NCBI RefSeq assembly: GCF_000429985.1
Contig: NZ_AUCX01000008.1
Span: 1 to 64,000 of the forward strand
DNA: 64,000 nt
Origin: Maridesulfovibrio bastinii DSM 16055
GTDB lineage: Bacteria; Desulfobacterota; Desulfovibrionia; Desulfovibrionales; Desulfovibrionaceae
Direction: 5' to 3'
Both the position numbers and the translations under genes were made by a program. The notes beneath the pieces were generated by a model that was not told the DNA's origin, made no database searches, and saw nothing but the letters and a program-made list of their open reading frames with translations. The first letter of the stretch is position 1, and the number at the start of each line of letters is the position of its first letter. Positions 25,947 to 34,999 of this stretch are shown in pieces.

Positions 25947-27146
25947 ATGAGTAAACACGATAATCTTGTAAAAAAAGTTAATAATAATATCTGCAATACT
26001 TACGGAAGATATCCTGTCAGCATTTCCAAAGCAAAAGGGGCCAGACTTTATGACCTTGACGGAAATGAATATATTGACCTTCTCTCAGGGATTTCAGTCG
26101 CAAATCTGGGACATTGCCGTGAAGATCTTGCAAAAGTAATGGCTGAACAATCTCAAAAACTTGTTCAGGTCAGCAACCTTTTCTATCAGGAAGAACAGGC
26201 TGAATTAGCTGAAAAACTTCTTAAAACCAGTGATGCCGGAAAAGTTTTCTTCTGCAATTCCGGAGCCGAGGCAAACGAAGCAGCTATCAAACTTGCACGG
26301 CGGTACATGAGAAAGGTTAAAAATAAAGAAGCTTATGAAATAATTACCCTGCAGGGTTCATTCCACGGCAGGACTCTGGCCACACTGACAGCGACAGGAC
26401 AGGACGGTCTTATCAAAGAAGGATTCGGCCCTCTTCCTGAAGGCTTCAAAAGTGTTCCAGCCGGTGATATTGAAGCCATGAGAAATGCCATCAGTGATAA
26501 AACTGCGGCAATTATGGTGGAAATGATACAGGGTGAAGGCGGAATTAGGCCTCTCGCACCGGAATATGTTACAGTTCTGGCAGCTCTGGCCAAAGAAAAA
26601 GATGTACTGCTTATTGCTGATGAAGTTCAATCAGGATTATGCAGAAGCGGTAAATGGTGGGCCTTTCAGCATTATGGAATAACACCTGACATTTTTACTT
26701 CGGCAAAATCTCTGGCAAACGGCCTCCCAATGGGAGCCATGTTTGCAACCGATACTGTTGCCACTGGTTTTGAACCCGGCAGCCATGCTACAACTTTCGG
26801 CGGTGGAGCTCTGGTTTCCAAAGTTGCTTCAAAAGTTGTGGACATCATGAACGATGAGAAAATTGCCGAGCGTGCAGCAAAGCTTGGTGAGCAGTTTAAA
26901 AAAGAAGCAGCAGAACTTATCACCAGACATCCTGATAAAGTGGAAACTGTAAGGGGACTGGGACTGATGCTGGGTATTCAGCTAAAAATTGACGGATCTT
27001 CAATTTTTGCTGCTTTAAGAGATAAAGGTTTCATACTCAACCTCACAAAAGGAACAATACTCAGGCTGCTGCCTCCACTGACGATTGATTTTGAAGACCT
27101 CAGAACTTTCCTGAAAACTCTTGATGGTATACTTTCTGAAAATTAA
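25947..27146 (+). CDS. argD: Acetylornithine aminotransferase-type class III transaminase
   Basis: 399 residues. SGAEANEAAIKLARR near residue 108, FHGRTLATLTATGQ near 141, ADEVQSGLCRSGKWWA near 229 and TSAKSLANGLPMGA, whose lysine binds pyridoxal phosphate, near 256; ATTFGGGALV near 282. Length and motifs fit ArgD (arginine biosynthesis, N-acetylornithine to the semialdehyde); the related succinyldiaminopimelate activity is common for this family. Weak SD. A perfect terminator follows 50 bp after the stop. Confidence 0.9.
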   Translation: MSKHDNLVKKVNNNICNTYGRYPVSISKAKGARLYDLDGNEYIDLLSGISVANLGHCREDLAKVMAEQSQKLVQVSNLFYQEEQAELAEKLLKTSDAGKVFFCNSGAEANEAAIKLARRYMRKVKNKEAYEIITLQGSFHGRTLATLTATGQDGLIKEGFGPLPEGFKSVPAGDIEAMRNAISDKTAAIMVEMIQGEGGIRPLAPEYVTVLAALAKEKDVLLIADEVQSGLCRSGKWWAFQHYGITPDIFTSAKSLANGLPMGAMFATDTVATGFEPGSHATTFGGGALVSKVASKVVDIMNDEKIAERAAKLGEQFKKEAAELITRHPDKVETVRGLGLMLGIQLKIDGSSIFAALRDKGFILNLTKGTILRLLPPLTIDFEDLRTFLKTLDGILSEN

Positions 27147-27194
27147 ATCATTCTTAAATGATTTGTCTTCAAAACCTTAATCCCATAAAAACAT

Positions 27195-27232
27195 GGCTAT
27201 CCGTAAATTATTTTTTACGGATAGCCTTTTTG
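27195..27232 (+). terminator. Terminator after argD
   Basis: Perfect 13-bp arms GGCTATCCGTAAA (27195-27207) and TTTACGGATAGCC (27214-27226), followed by TTTTTG. Confidence 0.93.
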
Positions 27233-27321
27233 ATTTTATTCAAGACAGCCTTGACCCCTGTTAACGGCAAAGTTATCTTAAAATGAATTTAAAATCACAA
27301 TCCTTAACAAGGGATTTTTTT

Positions 27322-27531
27322 ATGGATATTTCTACAATTCAGGAGTCAGCTCATATAGGACCGGAACCACCTTCGGCTTCACCGGCCAGTGATGAATCCA
27401 GAAATTCAGAGAGTATTGGCAATCTTGAGATCAGCCTCAGCAGGGCCCACGAAGCAGAAAGGGATTATACAACAAGTGTAATGCTTAATATGTATACGGG
27501 CAAAGGTTCTCTTATTGACGAGATTGCATAA
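27322..27531 (+). CDS. Small hypothetical protein
   Basis: 69 residues from the ATG at 27322, which has AAGGG eight bases upstream; an earlier in-frame ATG at 27283 lacks an SD. The N-terminus (MDISTIQESAH) and a low-complexity Pro/Ser/Glu stretch (about 13-32) precede a helical C-terminus, YTTSVMLNMYTGKGSLIDEIA. I do not recognise it; the shape recalls small motility-associated proteins but there is no firm match. It stands alone between the argD terminator and prmA. No membrane segment or signal peptide. Confidence 0.5.
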   Translation: MDISTIQESAHIGPEPPSASPASDESRNSESIGNLEISLSRAHEAERDYTTSVMLNMYTGKGSLIDEIA

Positions 27532-27643
27532 TTAACTTTTTTCTCATTATGCTGACATTCCTGCCGTAACCTGTTATTTAATTACGCACTTTTTGTTTTT
27601 CAACTCATAGTAAAGGTTCAAAAAATTTAAATCGGGAACTATA

Positions 27644-28495
27644 ATGTCTCAACTACTGAAAATTGAATTTACCCTTCCGGAAAGTGAAATTGACTCCTGC
27701 TCTGTTTTTCTTGGCGAAAAAGCCGCCCATGGCTGGGAGGAAATTCCTCTCGATGACGACAGCATATACTACACAATCCACCTGAAAGATCACCCTCTGG
27801 CAATGAATATTGTAGATGAGATTAACAAAAGATGGCCTTATAGCGGATGCAAATTTGGCGAAATAGAAGAAGAAAACTGGGGACTGGCATGGAAAGATTT
27901 CTTTGTCCCACTTATGTGTGGAGAAGTTTTTGAGATTCTTCCTCCGTGGATGACAGACCAAAAGCATGAACACATGACTCATATCATTATTGAGCCGAAA
28001 ATGGCTTTCGGTACCGGCAGTCATCCTACAACTTCGTTGTGTCTTGAACTTATCGGAGAGCTAAAAAACAAAGGTCGTATTAAAAAATCCATGAACTTTA
28101 TGGACCTTGGTACAGGGTCTGGAATTCTGGCAATTGCAATGGCTAAAATTGGAATGAAAGGTTCAGGAGTGGATATTGACCCTCAAGCGGTTGTTTGCGC
28201 TCGTGAAAACATAAAAGCAAACAATGTCGAAGATAATATAACTCTGGCAGTAGGAAGTGCTGATGCTATTTCCACTGACGCAAAATATGATATTTTTGTT
28301 GCTAATATCTTATCAGGTCCCTTAATGGAATTATCGACAGATATAGTTCCTCATCTCAAAGAAAACGGGATACTGATACTCTCCGGCTTATTGGAGGAAC
28401 AATCCGAAAAAGTTGCTGAAGCGTACATGAATCTGGGACTGCCTGAACCAGAACAATTTGTAGAAGGTGAATGGGCCGCTCTGCTCTGGTCATAA
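27644..28495 (+). CDS. prmA: Ribosomal protein L11 methyltransferase
   Basis: 283 residues, usual for PrmA. The N-terminal ferredoxin-like substrate domain (1-110, with WEEIPLDDDSIYYTIHL) binds L11. The methyltransferase domain follows: MAFGTGSHPTTSLCLE near 122, DLGTGSGILAIAMAKIG near 154 for S-adenosylmethionine, and FVANILSGPL near 222 as the NPPY-like motif. It trimethylates L11. It begins a plus-strand run prmA, EndoIII-like, envC-like, ctpA, deacetylase. Confidence 0.95.
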   Translation: MSQLLKIEFTLPESEIDSCSVFLGEKAAHGWEEIPLDDDSIYYTIHLKDHPLAMNIVDEINKRWPYSGCKFGEIEEENWGLAWKDFFVPLMCGEVFEILPPWMTDQKHEHMTHIIIEPKMAFGTGSHPTTSLCLELIGELKNKGRIKKSMNFMDLGTGSGILAIAMAKIGMKGSGVDIDPQAVVCARENIKANNVEDNITLAVGSADAISTDAKYDIFVANILSGPLMELSTDIVPHLKENGILILSGLLEEQSEKVAEAYMNLGLPEPEQFVEGEWAALLWS

Positions 28496-28520
28496 AACTA
28501 AAGAAATTAAATTCAAATTT

Positions 28521-29174
28521 ATGAAAAGAGAAGTACTACTAAAACAATTTTATCAGGCTCTCCGGGACAGGCTTGGGGCTGGTCAATGGTGGCCAGCAGA
28601 AGATCCGTTTGAAATTGCAGTTGGGGCGATTCTAACTCAAAATACCAACTGGAATAATGTAGAAAAAGCTTTAAATAATCTAAAAAAGCAGGATGTTCTG
28701 AGCCCGAAAGGGATTAGAAGTCTGAATATTTCAGAACTGGAACAGCTGATCCGTCCATCTGGTTTTTATAGAATGAAGGCTTTAAGATTAATAAATCTGC
28801 TTGATTTCATGGATGAAAATAATATTTCCGATTTATCTGATCTGGCTGCTTATGACGTAACAAATTTACGCGAAAAGCTGTTGCAAGTTAAGGGAATAGG
28901 GCCTGAAACGGCTGATTCCATACTGCTGTATGCCCTTTCGATGCCTGTTTTTGTTGTAGACGCATATACCAAAAGAATTTTCAACAGACATGCTTTGATT
29001 CCTGAAGAAATAGAATATGCCGAGCTTCAGGATTTTTTTATGGATGTATTGGAAAGGGATTCTCAATTTTATTGTGAATTTCACTCATTAATAGTGCAAA
29101 CTGCCAAAAAATGGTGCACCAAAAATAACCCAGACTGTGAGCACTGCCCGCTGGGATCTTTTTTGGATAACTGA
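28521..29174 (+). CDS. Endonuclease III-like HhH-GPD DNA glycosylase
   Basis: The start is put at 28521 (217 residues); the longer frame from 28467 overlaps prmA. WPAEDPFEIAVGAILTQNTNWNNV opens the HhH-GPD domain; LQVKGIGPETADSILLYAL is the helix-hairpin-helix and FVVDAYTKRI holds the catalytic Asp. In place of the EndoIII lysine there is Glu (GPETAD), so it should lack lyase chemistry. The C-terminal cluster loop has only WCTKNNPDCEHCPLG, three cysteines; the usual fourth is not found, although FYC upstream might substitute. Weak SD. Confidence 0.82.
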   Translation: MKREVLLKQFYQALRDRLGAGQWWPAEDPFEIAVGAILTQNTNWNNVEKALNNLKKQDVLSPKGIRSLNISELEQLIRPSGFYRMKALRLINLLDFMDENNISDLSDLAAYDVTNLREKLLQVKGIGPETADSILLYALSMPVFVVDAYTKRIFNRHALIPEEIEYAELQDFFMDVLERDSQFYCEFHSLIVQTAKKWCTKNNPDCEHCPLGSFLDN

Positions 29175-29197
29175 TCACTAATGGATTTTTTACCGCT

Positions 29198-30316
29198 TTG
29201 AGAATCAAAATATTCATCACTATACTCCTCTCCTGCTGCATTCTTGTCTCTCCGAAAATAACGGAGAAGGCTTTTTCCGATACCGTGGCAAGCAAATTAA
29301 AAGAGGAAATAAAAACCAGCAAATCAGTCGCTAAAAAAACCAAAAAAGAACTTTTGCGCCTTACCCGTAAAGAACGCTCTATGTTCGGTGAACTGGCTAA
29401 AATTGAAGATGATATACAGGATCTCCAGAAAAAACTGTTTAAACAGGAAGATAAATTACAAAACCTGAATGAACAGATTAAAACAACATCTCAAAAGCAT
29501 CAGGTTCTTCAAACCGAAATGGATGTAATCACGTCCAACTTAAGCAAAATGCTTGAAGCTCTCTGGCCTGTTCATACTAAACGACTCGAAGACAAGCTGG
29601 GGCAAATGGAAGGCTGGGAGCAGGCTGACAGAAAATTTACCTGGCTCAGCTCACTCTACTCAGATGCCAGAACCCAACTTGAAAAAGCAGAGAACCAACA
29701 AAAACTAATTCTTAAAAATCTGGAAGAGCAACGCAATCTAAAAAATTCAGAAACTGAAGAGTTGCAGGAAATCAATAAAACAAATGACAACCTTCTGGAA
29801 AATAAGCTGGCTCTGCTGTCTGGTATCCGCAAAATAAGAGCGCAGAAAATTTCAAGAGAAGAAGAATTAAAAGACATACTTACAACCATCAACAAACTTA
29901 ATTACAAGCTAAAAATATTATCCAGCAAAAAAATAGCTGCCCACAAAGGCAACCTGCCATGGCCTGTAAAAGGAACAAAAGCTGTCAGCTTTAACCCCTC
30001 TGCCAAACCGCCTGTGCGTGGAATAGGTTTAAAAACAGCTGGTAATATGGATGTAAAATCAATCTTCTGGGGAAAGGTTGTACACAACGACACCCTGAGA
30101 GGATTCGGAAGAGTTGTCATAATCTATCATGGCTATAACTACTATTCCCTCTATGCATACTTGTCGCAAAGTTTTGTTAAGCTTGGTCAGGAAGTTGAAA
30201 AAGATGAATTAATAGGTAAATCCGGCTATTATCCAGGCATAAAGGATACCGGCCTGTATTTTGAATTGCGTTTTCATCAGAAACCCGTTAACCCGCTAAA
30301 ATGGTTAGCCCACTGA
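29198..30316 (+). CDS. EnvC-like murein hydrolase activator (coiled coil plus degenerate LytM)
   Basis: TTG start at 29198; an in-frame stop lies nine codons upstream and no ATG is available. 372 residues: a signal peptide (about 1-27), a long Lys/Glu-rich coiled coil (about 30-245), then an M23/LytM domain (about 260-370). The zinc ligands are missing: YAYLS replaces YaHLS and LYFELRF replaces HLHFE. That is the pattern of EnvC/NlpD activators, which switch on amidases at the division septum rather than cut peptidoglycan themselves. It sits 58 bp upstream of ctpA, a common pairing. Confidence 0.85.
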   Translation: MRIKIFITILLSCCILVSPKITEKAFSDTVASKLKEEIKTSKSVAKKTKKELLRLTRKERSMFGELAKIEDDIQDLQKKLFKQEDKLQNLNEQIKTTSQKHQVLQTEMDVITSNLSKMLEALWPVHTKRLEDKLGQMEGWEQADRKFTWLSSLYSDARTQLEKAENQQKLILKNLEEQRNLKNSETEELQEINKTNDNLLENKLALLSGIRKIRAQKISREEELKDILTTINKLNYKLKILSSKKIAAHKGNLPWPVKGTKAVSFNPSAKPPVRGIGLKTAGNMDVKSIFWGKVVHNDTLRGFGRVVIIYHGYNYYSLYAYLSQSFVKLGQEVEKDELIGKSGYYPGIKDTGLYFELRFHQKPVNPLKWLAH

Positions 30317-30373
30317 TACTCTTTTAATTTGAGAACCGGTGGAAACAGTTCATACACCAGTTGGAGGCTATAG

Positions 30374-31654
30374 ATGAGAATTACCATGTGGATGGCAACC
30401 ATCCTCTGTCTTTTTATTCTTGCGGTTGCTCCGGAACCTACCCGCGCCGTAGATAACAGCCAGTTTCAGCCGCTGCGTAAATTCAGCCAGATTCTGGATT
30501 TAGTTGAATCCTATTATGTAAAGGATATCTCCAGAAAAGAACTTATCGATGATGCCATGAAAGGCATGCTTGAGCAGCTTGATCCTCATTCTGCGTATCT
30601 TGATAAAAAAGATTTCAAAGAGATGCAGGAAATAACAACCGGAGAGTTCAGCGGCATTGGAATAGAAATCAGTATGGAGCATGGTAAACTTATCGTGGTC
30701 TCCCCTATTGAAGATACACCGGCCTACAAAGCAGGACTCCTTGCCGGAGATATCATTATTGAAATAAACGGCAAGACCACCCAGAATATTTCTTTGCAGG
30801 AAGCCGTTGGAATGATTAGAGGAAAACGTGGAACTAAAGTAACCCTCACCATTCTGCATAAAGATTCCCGCAAACCTGAAAAGGTCGATATTGTCAGAGA
30901 TTCAATTCCGCTTGTAAGCGTAAAAAGTGAAATGCTTGATAATGGAATAGCTTTCCTGCGCATCACCCGCTTCAACGACAATACGACAAAAGAATTACGT
31001 GAAGCACTTAAAAAGATACGCTCTAAAACTAAAATAAAAGGCGTAGTTCTGGATTTGCGTAATAACCCCGGAGGACTTCTGACTCAGGCAGTATCAGTTG
31101 CTGATACATTCCTTTCTGACGGACTTATTGTTTACATTCAGGGTCGTGAAAAGAGCTCCAGAAAAGATTTTAACGCAGCTTCACAATCAAATGATGTGAC
31201 AGCTCCGATGGTAACTCTCATCAACGCCGGATCAGCTTCCGCATCTGAAATTGTTGCCGGAGCTCTTAAAGATCATAACCGCACACTTCTGATAGGCGAA
31301 CGCTCATTCGGAAAAGGCTCTGTTCAGACCATATTCCCAATGCCTGACGGAGCTGGAATCAAGCTTACAACAGCTAGATATTATACTCCAAGCGGACGCT
31401 CAATTCAGGCTGAAGGAATCGACCCTGATATTGTCTACCCGTTTATTCCGCAAAAAGAGGATGAAGAAGACTCAAACCGTTTTATTGTCCGTGAGCAGGA
31501 TCTTTCCAGACACCTGATTAACGGTAATGGAACAGTACAACATGGCCAGTTTACTTTGAGTGACAGGGCTAAAAAAATGCTTTCGCGAGACAACCAGCTC
31601 CGGCTTGCTCTACAACTGGTCAAACAGCTTCCAAGAATTAAACAGATTGATTAA
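30374..31654 (+). CDS. ctpA: Carboxyl-terminal processing protease (S41)
   Basis: 426 residues with an N-terminal signal peptide ending near AVAPEPTRA. A PDZ domain (about 95-180, SGIGIEISMEHGKLIV then AGLLAGDIIIEINGK) regulates the S41 protease domain: LDLRNNPGGLLTQAV, NAGSASASEIVAGAL (catalytic Ser) and SFGKGSVQT (catalytic Lys). Located in the periplasm, where such enzymes trim or degrade lipoproteins and peptidoglycan hydrolases. GGAGG SD. Placed between envC-like and a divergent deacetylase gene, it fits a cell-envelope operon. Confidence 0.95.
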   Translation: MRITMWMATILCLFILAVAPEPTRAVDNSQFQPLRKFSQILDLVESYYVKDISRKELIDDAMKGMLEQLDPHSAYLDKKDFKEMQEITTGEFSGIGIEISMEHGKLIVVSPIEDTPAYKAGLLAGDIIIEINGKTTQNISLQEAVGMIRGKRGTKVTLTILHKDSRKPEKVDIVRDSIPLVSVKSEMLDNGIAFLRITRFNDNTTKELREALKKIRSKTKIKGVVLDLRNNPGGLLTQAVSVADTFLSDGLIVYIQGREKSSRKDFNAASQSNDVTAPMVTLINAGSASASEIVAGALKDHNRTLLIGERSFGKGSVQTIFPMPDGAGIKLTTARYYTPSGRSIQAEGIDPDIVYPFIPQKEDEEDSNRFIVREQDLSRHLINGNGTVQHGQFTLSDRAKKMLSRDNQLRLALQLVKQLPRIKQID

Positions 31655-31668
31655 ATCAGGAGTTTAAA

Positions 31669-32925
31669 GTGGAAGAAAGCCACTTTGAAAAGAAAGATTC
31701 ATATACTGAAATCCCGGCTGAAAAACAGCCGGGATTTCGGAATTTATTGGGACGACCGACAATTCTTGCCGCTTTGACTATTTTAATAGCAGCAATAATA
31801 TGCTTTTCCATTGCAGTATTAATTTTTGGTCCTGACGCGGATTCAAAAGCTGATCTATCTAAAATTCCTAATGAAAAGATATCGCCAGCCAACAGCACAC
31901 AACAATATGAAGAAGTCCAGAAAAACAACCTTGAAGATCTGGTAAAAAGAGCTGACCTTGCCCTCATAAGAACTCTTGAAGAAACTGGCGTGGATATGAA
32001 GCAACTCCAGTTGGAGGATGTTACTCTCAAGAGACATGAAGGAAGGGATTATCATTATCAGCAATTGAGATTCCCTGCAGTCAATAATCGAGATTCATTT
32101 ATTCAGAGCGTAAAGAAAAAGCTGACCAGTCTTAATGCCGATGCAAAGCTTGATAAAATTGACTCTAATTGCTGGATGTTAAGCATTGAGGGAATTAATA
32201 CTCACAAAATTTTCATGGATAAGGCCCGGAAAACTCCAAGCCTTTCATTTGCAGAAAGCCCAAAAATGGCAATTGTTATTGATGATATGGGTGAAGATGT
32301 ACCCTTGGCAGAAGGATTAGCCGCAACAGGATTAAAAATTACTTTTTCGATATGGCCATCCAGCTCGCATGCAAAAAGAATCGCGGAACTGGCACGAAGG
32401 AACGGCAATGAAATAATGATCCATATGCCCATGCAGCCTCAGGGATATCCAAAAGTTAACCCCGGCAAAGATGCCCTGCTTGACGGGATGAAGCATGACA
32501 GAATCAAGGCTCTGGTAAATCAGGCAATTAAGAATATTCCCGGAGCAGTAGGCATGAACAATCATATGGGTTCCAGATTTACAGAGAACCTGTACGGAAT
32601 GAAAGCCGTAATGCAAACATTGAAAAAGCATGGCATTTTCTTTCTGGACAGTAAAACAACGCCAAACAGTATCTGCCGAAAAGCCAGCGCAATTTATAAG
32701 CTGCCAATGTACGAAAGAAACATCTTTTTAGATAATGTCAAAGATGTCTCAGCAATTGAATTCCAATTGGAAAAAGCTGAAAAAATAGCTCTTAAACACG
32801 GGCAGTCAATTGCCATAGGACACCCCCATCACCAGACTCTGGAAGCAATAAAAAAATGGGCCAAAAATAAAGATGCCAGACTCTACATAGTCCCAGTAGA
32901 CAAGCTGGTTCCTATAACCAATTAG
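31669..32925 (+). CDS. Divergent polysaccharide deacetylase (YibQ-like), membrane anchored
   Basis: GTG start at 31669 with CAGGAG upstream. 418 residues: a short cytoplasmic tail, one membrane helix (about 32-53), a linker domain, and a catalytic-like domain from about 200: MAIVIDDMGED, then IMIHMPMQP, NNHMGSRFT, FFLDSKTTP and IGHPHH. These are the motifs of the DUF610/Polysacc_deac_2 group, a variant of carbohydrate esterase family 4. The substrate is unknown; the position after envC and ctpA suggests an envelope glycan role. Confidence 0.88.
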   Translation: MEESHFEKKDSYTEIPAEKQPGFRNLLGRPTILAALTILIAAIICFSIAVLIFGPDADSKADLSKIPNEKISPANSTQQYEEVQKNNLEDLVKRADLALIRTLEETGVDMKQLQLEDVTLKRHEGRDYHYQQLRFPAVNNRDSFIQSVKKKLTSLNADAKLDKIDSNCWMLSIEGINTHKIFMDKARKTPSLSFAESPKMAIVIDDMGEDVPLAEGLAATGLKITFSIWPSSSHAKRIAELARRNGNEIMIHMPMQPQGYPKVNPGKDALLDGMKHDRIKALVNQAIKNIPGAVGMNNHMGSRFTENLYGMKAVMQTLKKHGIFFLDSKTTPNSICRKASAIYKLPMYERNIFLDNVKDVSAIEFQLEKAEKIALKHGQSIAIGHPHHQTLEAIKKWAKNKDARLYIVPVDKLVPITN

Positions 32926-33047
32926 TATTTAATTATAAATTTAATATTTTTAATAAATTCTAAATTTTGTCTAGAGACTTGACTTTTTTTTATATAAAAG
33001 TGCAAGTATTAGCTGTTTCGAATTCATATTTTAAGGAATGATCAAGG

Positions 33048-33998
33048 ATGAAAAAAATACTTCTTTTCATGGTGCTGCTATTTATGGTCATGGTCCCTGT
33101 GATCCACTCTGCACAGACCCAAACAATTTCTATAAGCCAGATTGTCGAGCATCCATCGCTGGATGCCATGCGCAAAGGCTTTATGGACAGATTAAAACAC
33201 GCCGATGTAAATGCAATTTATAATGTTCATATTGCTCAGGGAAATCAGGCCAATAATATTCAGATTGCCAATCAGATCAAAGGTGAAAAACCGGATCTCA
33301 TTCTTGCCATAACCACTCCATCTTCTCAGGTTCTTGCACAAAAAATTAAGGATATACCGATACTCTTCACAGGAGTTACGGACCCGGTTGCTGCAGGACT
33401 TGTAAAAAGTTTAAAGCATCCCGGATCAAATATTTCAGGCATGACGGACTTAAGCCCGGTAAAAAGGCAGGTTGAACTGATCGAAGAATTCATTCCGAAA
33501 TTAAAAACTATTGGAACCATTTATAATGCCGGAGAAGAAAATTCTGTTGTTCTGACAAAAATATTGAAAGATATTTGTGATAAAAAAGGAATAAAAGTCG
33601 AAGAGGCCACAATCGCAAACTCCAGCGCAGTATATCAGGCTGCCAAAAGTCTTGTGGGAAAATGTGATGCCATTTATATACCTGTAGATAATACTGTCGT
33701 TTCAGGACTTGAAGCCCTGATTAAAGTCTGTAGACGCAACAGACTGCCGCTGTTTTCCGCTGACACGGACTCTGTTAAGCGAGGTTCTGTAGCAGCTCTT
33801 GCTATTGACTATTACAGTATGGGAGAGCAGACAGCGGATATGGCGGTTAGAATTCTGCACGATAAAGCTGAAACTGCGGATATGCCGGTAGAAACATTAA
33901 AAAAATTACAGCTGTATGTTAATGCAGATGCTGCATCAAAAATGGGGATAGAAATTCCTGACTCTGTCCGTAACAGAGCAGATAAAATTTTTAAATAG
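33048..33998 (+). CDS. ABC transporter substrate-binding protein, TrpX-like
   Basis: 316 residues. A hydrophobic signal peptide (1-22) ends at IHSA before QTQTISISQIVEHPSLD, typical of the ABC_sub_bind (TrpX/DUF534) family. Further signatures: IQIANQIKGEKPDLILAI, ITGV-like FTGVTDPVAAGLVKS, and AIYIPVDNTVVSGLEAL. Binding partners in the family are tryptophan/tyrosine, but specificity has rarely been tested. AAGGA SD. A terminator-like hairpin separates it from the permease gene, expected where the binding protein is needed in excess. Confidence 0.85.
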   Translation: MKKILLFMVLLFMVMVPVIHSAQTQTISISQIVEHPSLDAMRKGFMDRLKHADVNAIYNVHIAQGNQANNIQIANQIKGEKPDLILAITTPSSQVLAQKIKDIPILFTGVTDPVAAGLVKSLKHPGSNISGMTDLSPVKRQVELIEEFIPKLKTIGTIYNAGEENSVVLTKILKDICDKKGIKVEEATIANSSAVYQAAKSLVGKCDAIYIPVDNTVVSGLEALIKVCRRNRLPLFSADTDSVKRGSVAALAIDYYSMGEQTADMAVRILHDKAETADMPVETLKKLQLYVNADAASKMGIEIPDSVRNRADKIFK

Positions 33999-34028
33999 CA
34001 TTATTTGCCAATTATCATAATTAAGTGT

Positions 34029-34063
34029 AAAGGCGCGGAGGGTTCCGTGCCTTTCTTTTTTTT
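34029..34063 (+). terminator. Hairpin with T-run between binding-protein and permease genes
   Basis: AAAGGCGCGGA (34029-34039) pairs with TCCGTGCCTTT (34044-34054) with one G-U pair, then CTTTTTTTT. It probably ends most transcripts after the first gene. Confidence 0.85.
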
Positions 34064-34090
34064 AAACATTAAAAAAACAAGCTGAAGTCA

Positions 34091-34999
34091 ATGATAAGCT
34101 CATACGCTCTTTTCGGGGCTCTTGAACAGGGTTTCGCTTTTGGTTTAATGGTACTCGGTGTTTATCTAACATTCAGAGTCCTTGATTTCCCGGATCTTAC
34201 TGTAGACGGCAGCCTCCCTCTTGGAGCCTGTGTAAGTGCCGTTGCCATTACCAACGGCTGGTCTCCGATAGTTTCTATTTTTTTTGCAATGTGTGCTGGT
34301 TTTGCAGCAGGAGCAGTTACCGGTATTTTAAATACTAAATTCAAAATACTACATCTTCTGGCTTCCATACTGACGATGATTTCACTATATTCTGTCAACA
34401 TCCGTGTGATGGGAAGACCGAACATTGCCTTGCTTGGTAAAGATACCCTTATTGACGAATTTTTAAATTTCAGCGGATTACCTGCTTATCAGGCTACACC
34501 TATCCTGTTTGCAATAATTTCATTAATTGTTGTTACTATTCTCATCTGGTTTTTAAAAACTGAACTGGGTATCGCCCTGCTCGCTTCAGGCGACAACCCG
34601 CAAATGGCTGTCAGTATGGGAATTAATAAAGATTTGATGATAATTTTCGGGGTTGGCATTTCCAATGCTTTTGTTGCTGCATCAGGAGCACTTGTTGCCC
34701 AGAATCAGGGTGCAGCTGATGTAAATATGGGAATTGGAACAGTCATAGCAGGACTGGCCTCAGTTATCATAGGTGAGACCCTGTTCGGTAAGAAAAACAT
34801 TTCTATGGCTATGATTTCAGCCCTGCTGGGATCTCTGGTTTATAGGGTCGCCATTGCACTGGCGCTCGGATTAAGGTTCGGGGATTTTGCTTTTACTCCA
34901 AGTGACCTGAACCTGGTCACGGCAGCCTTAGTTGTTCTGGCCTTAGTTTCCCCAAGATTGAAAAGTAAATTCGTAAGCAATAAAAGAGCAGCTCAATGA
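34091..34999 (+). CDS. ABC transporter permease, TrpY-like
   Basis: 302 residues, about eight or nine membrane helices. FRVLDFPDLTVDGSLPLGA (about 27-45) is the strongly conserved opening of this branched-chain-type permease family; a MGINKDLMIIFGVGISNAF segment near 174 is the coupling region, and the C-terminal LRFGDFAFTPSDLNL is typical. Its stop overlaps the start of the ATPase gene (ATGA), so the pair is translationally coupled. Weak SD at its own ATG. Confidence 0.87.
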   Translation: MISSYALFGALEQGFAFGLMVLGVYLTFRVLDFPDLTVDGSLPLGACVSAVAITNGWSPIVSIFFAMCAGFAAGAVTGILNTKFKILHLLASILTMISLYSVNIRVMGRPNIALLGKDTLIDEFLNFSGLPAYQATPILFAIISLIVVTILIWFLKTELGIALLASGDNPQMAVSMGINKDLMIIFGVGISNAFVAASGALVAQNQGAADVNMGIGTVIAGLASVIIGETLFGKKNISMAMISALLGSLVYRVAIALALGLRFGDFAFTPSDLNLVTAALVVLALVSPRLKSKFVSNKRAAQ

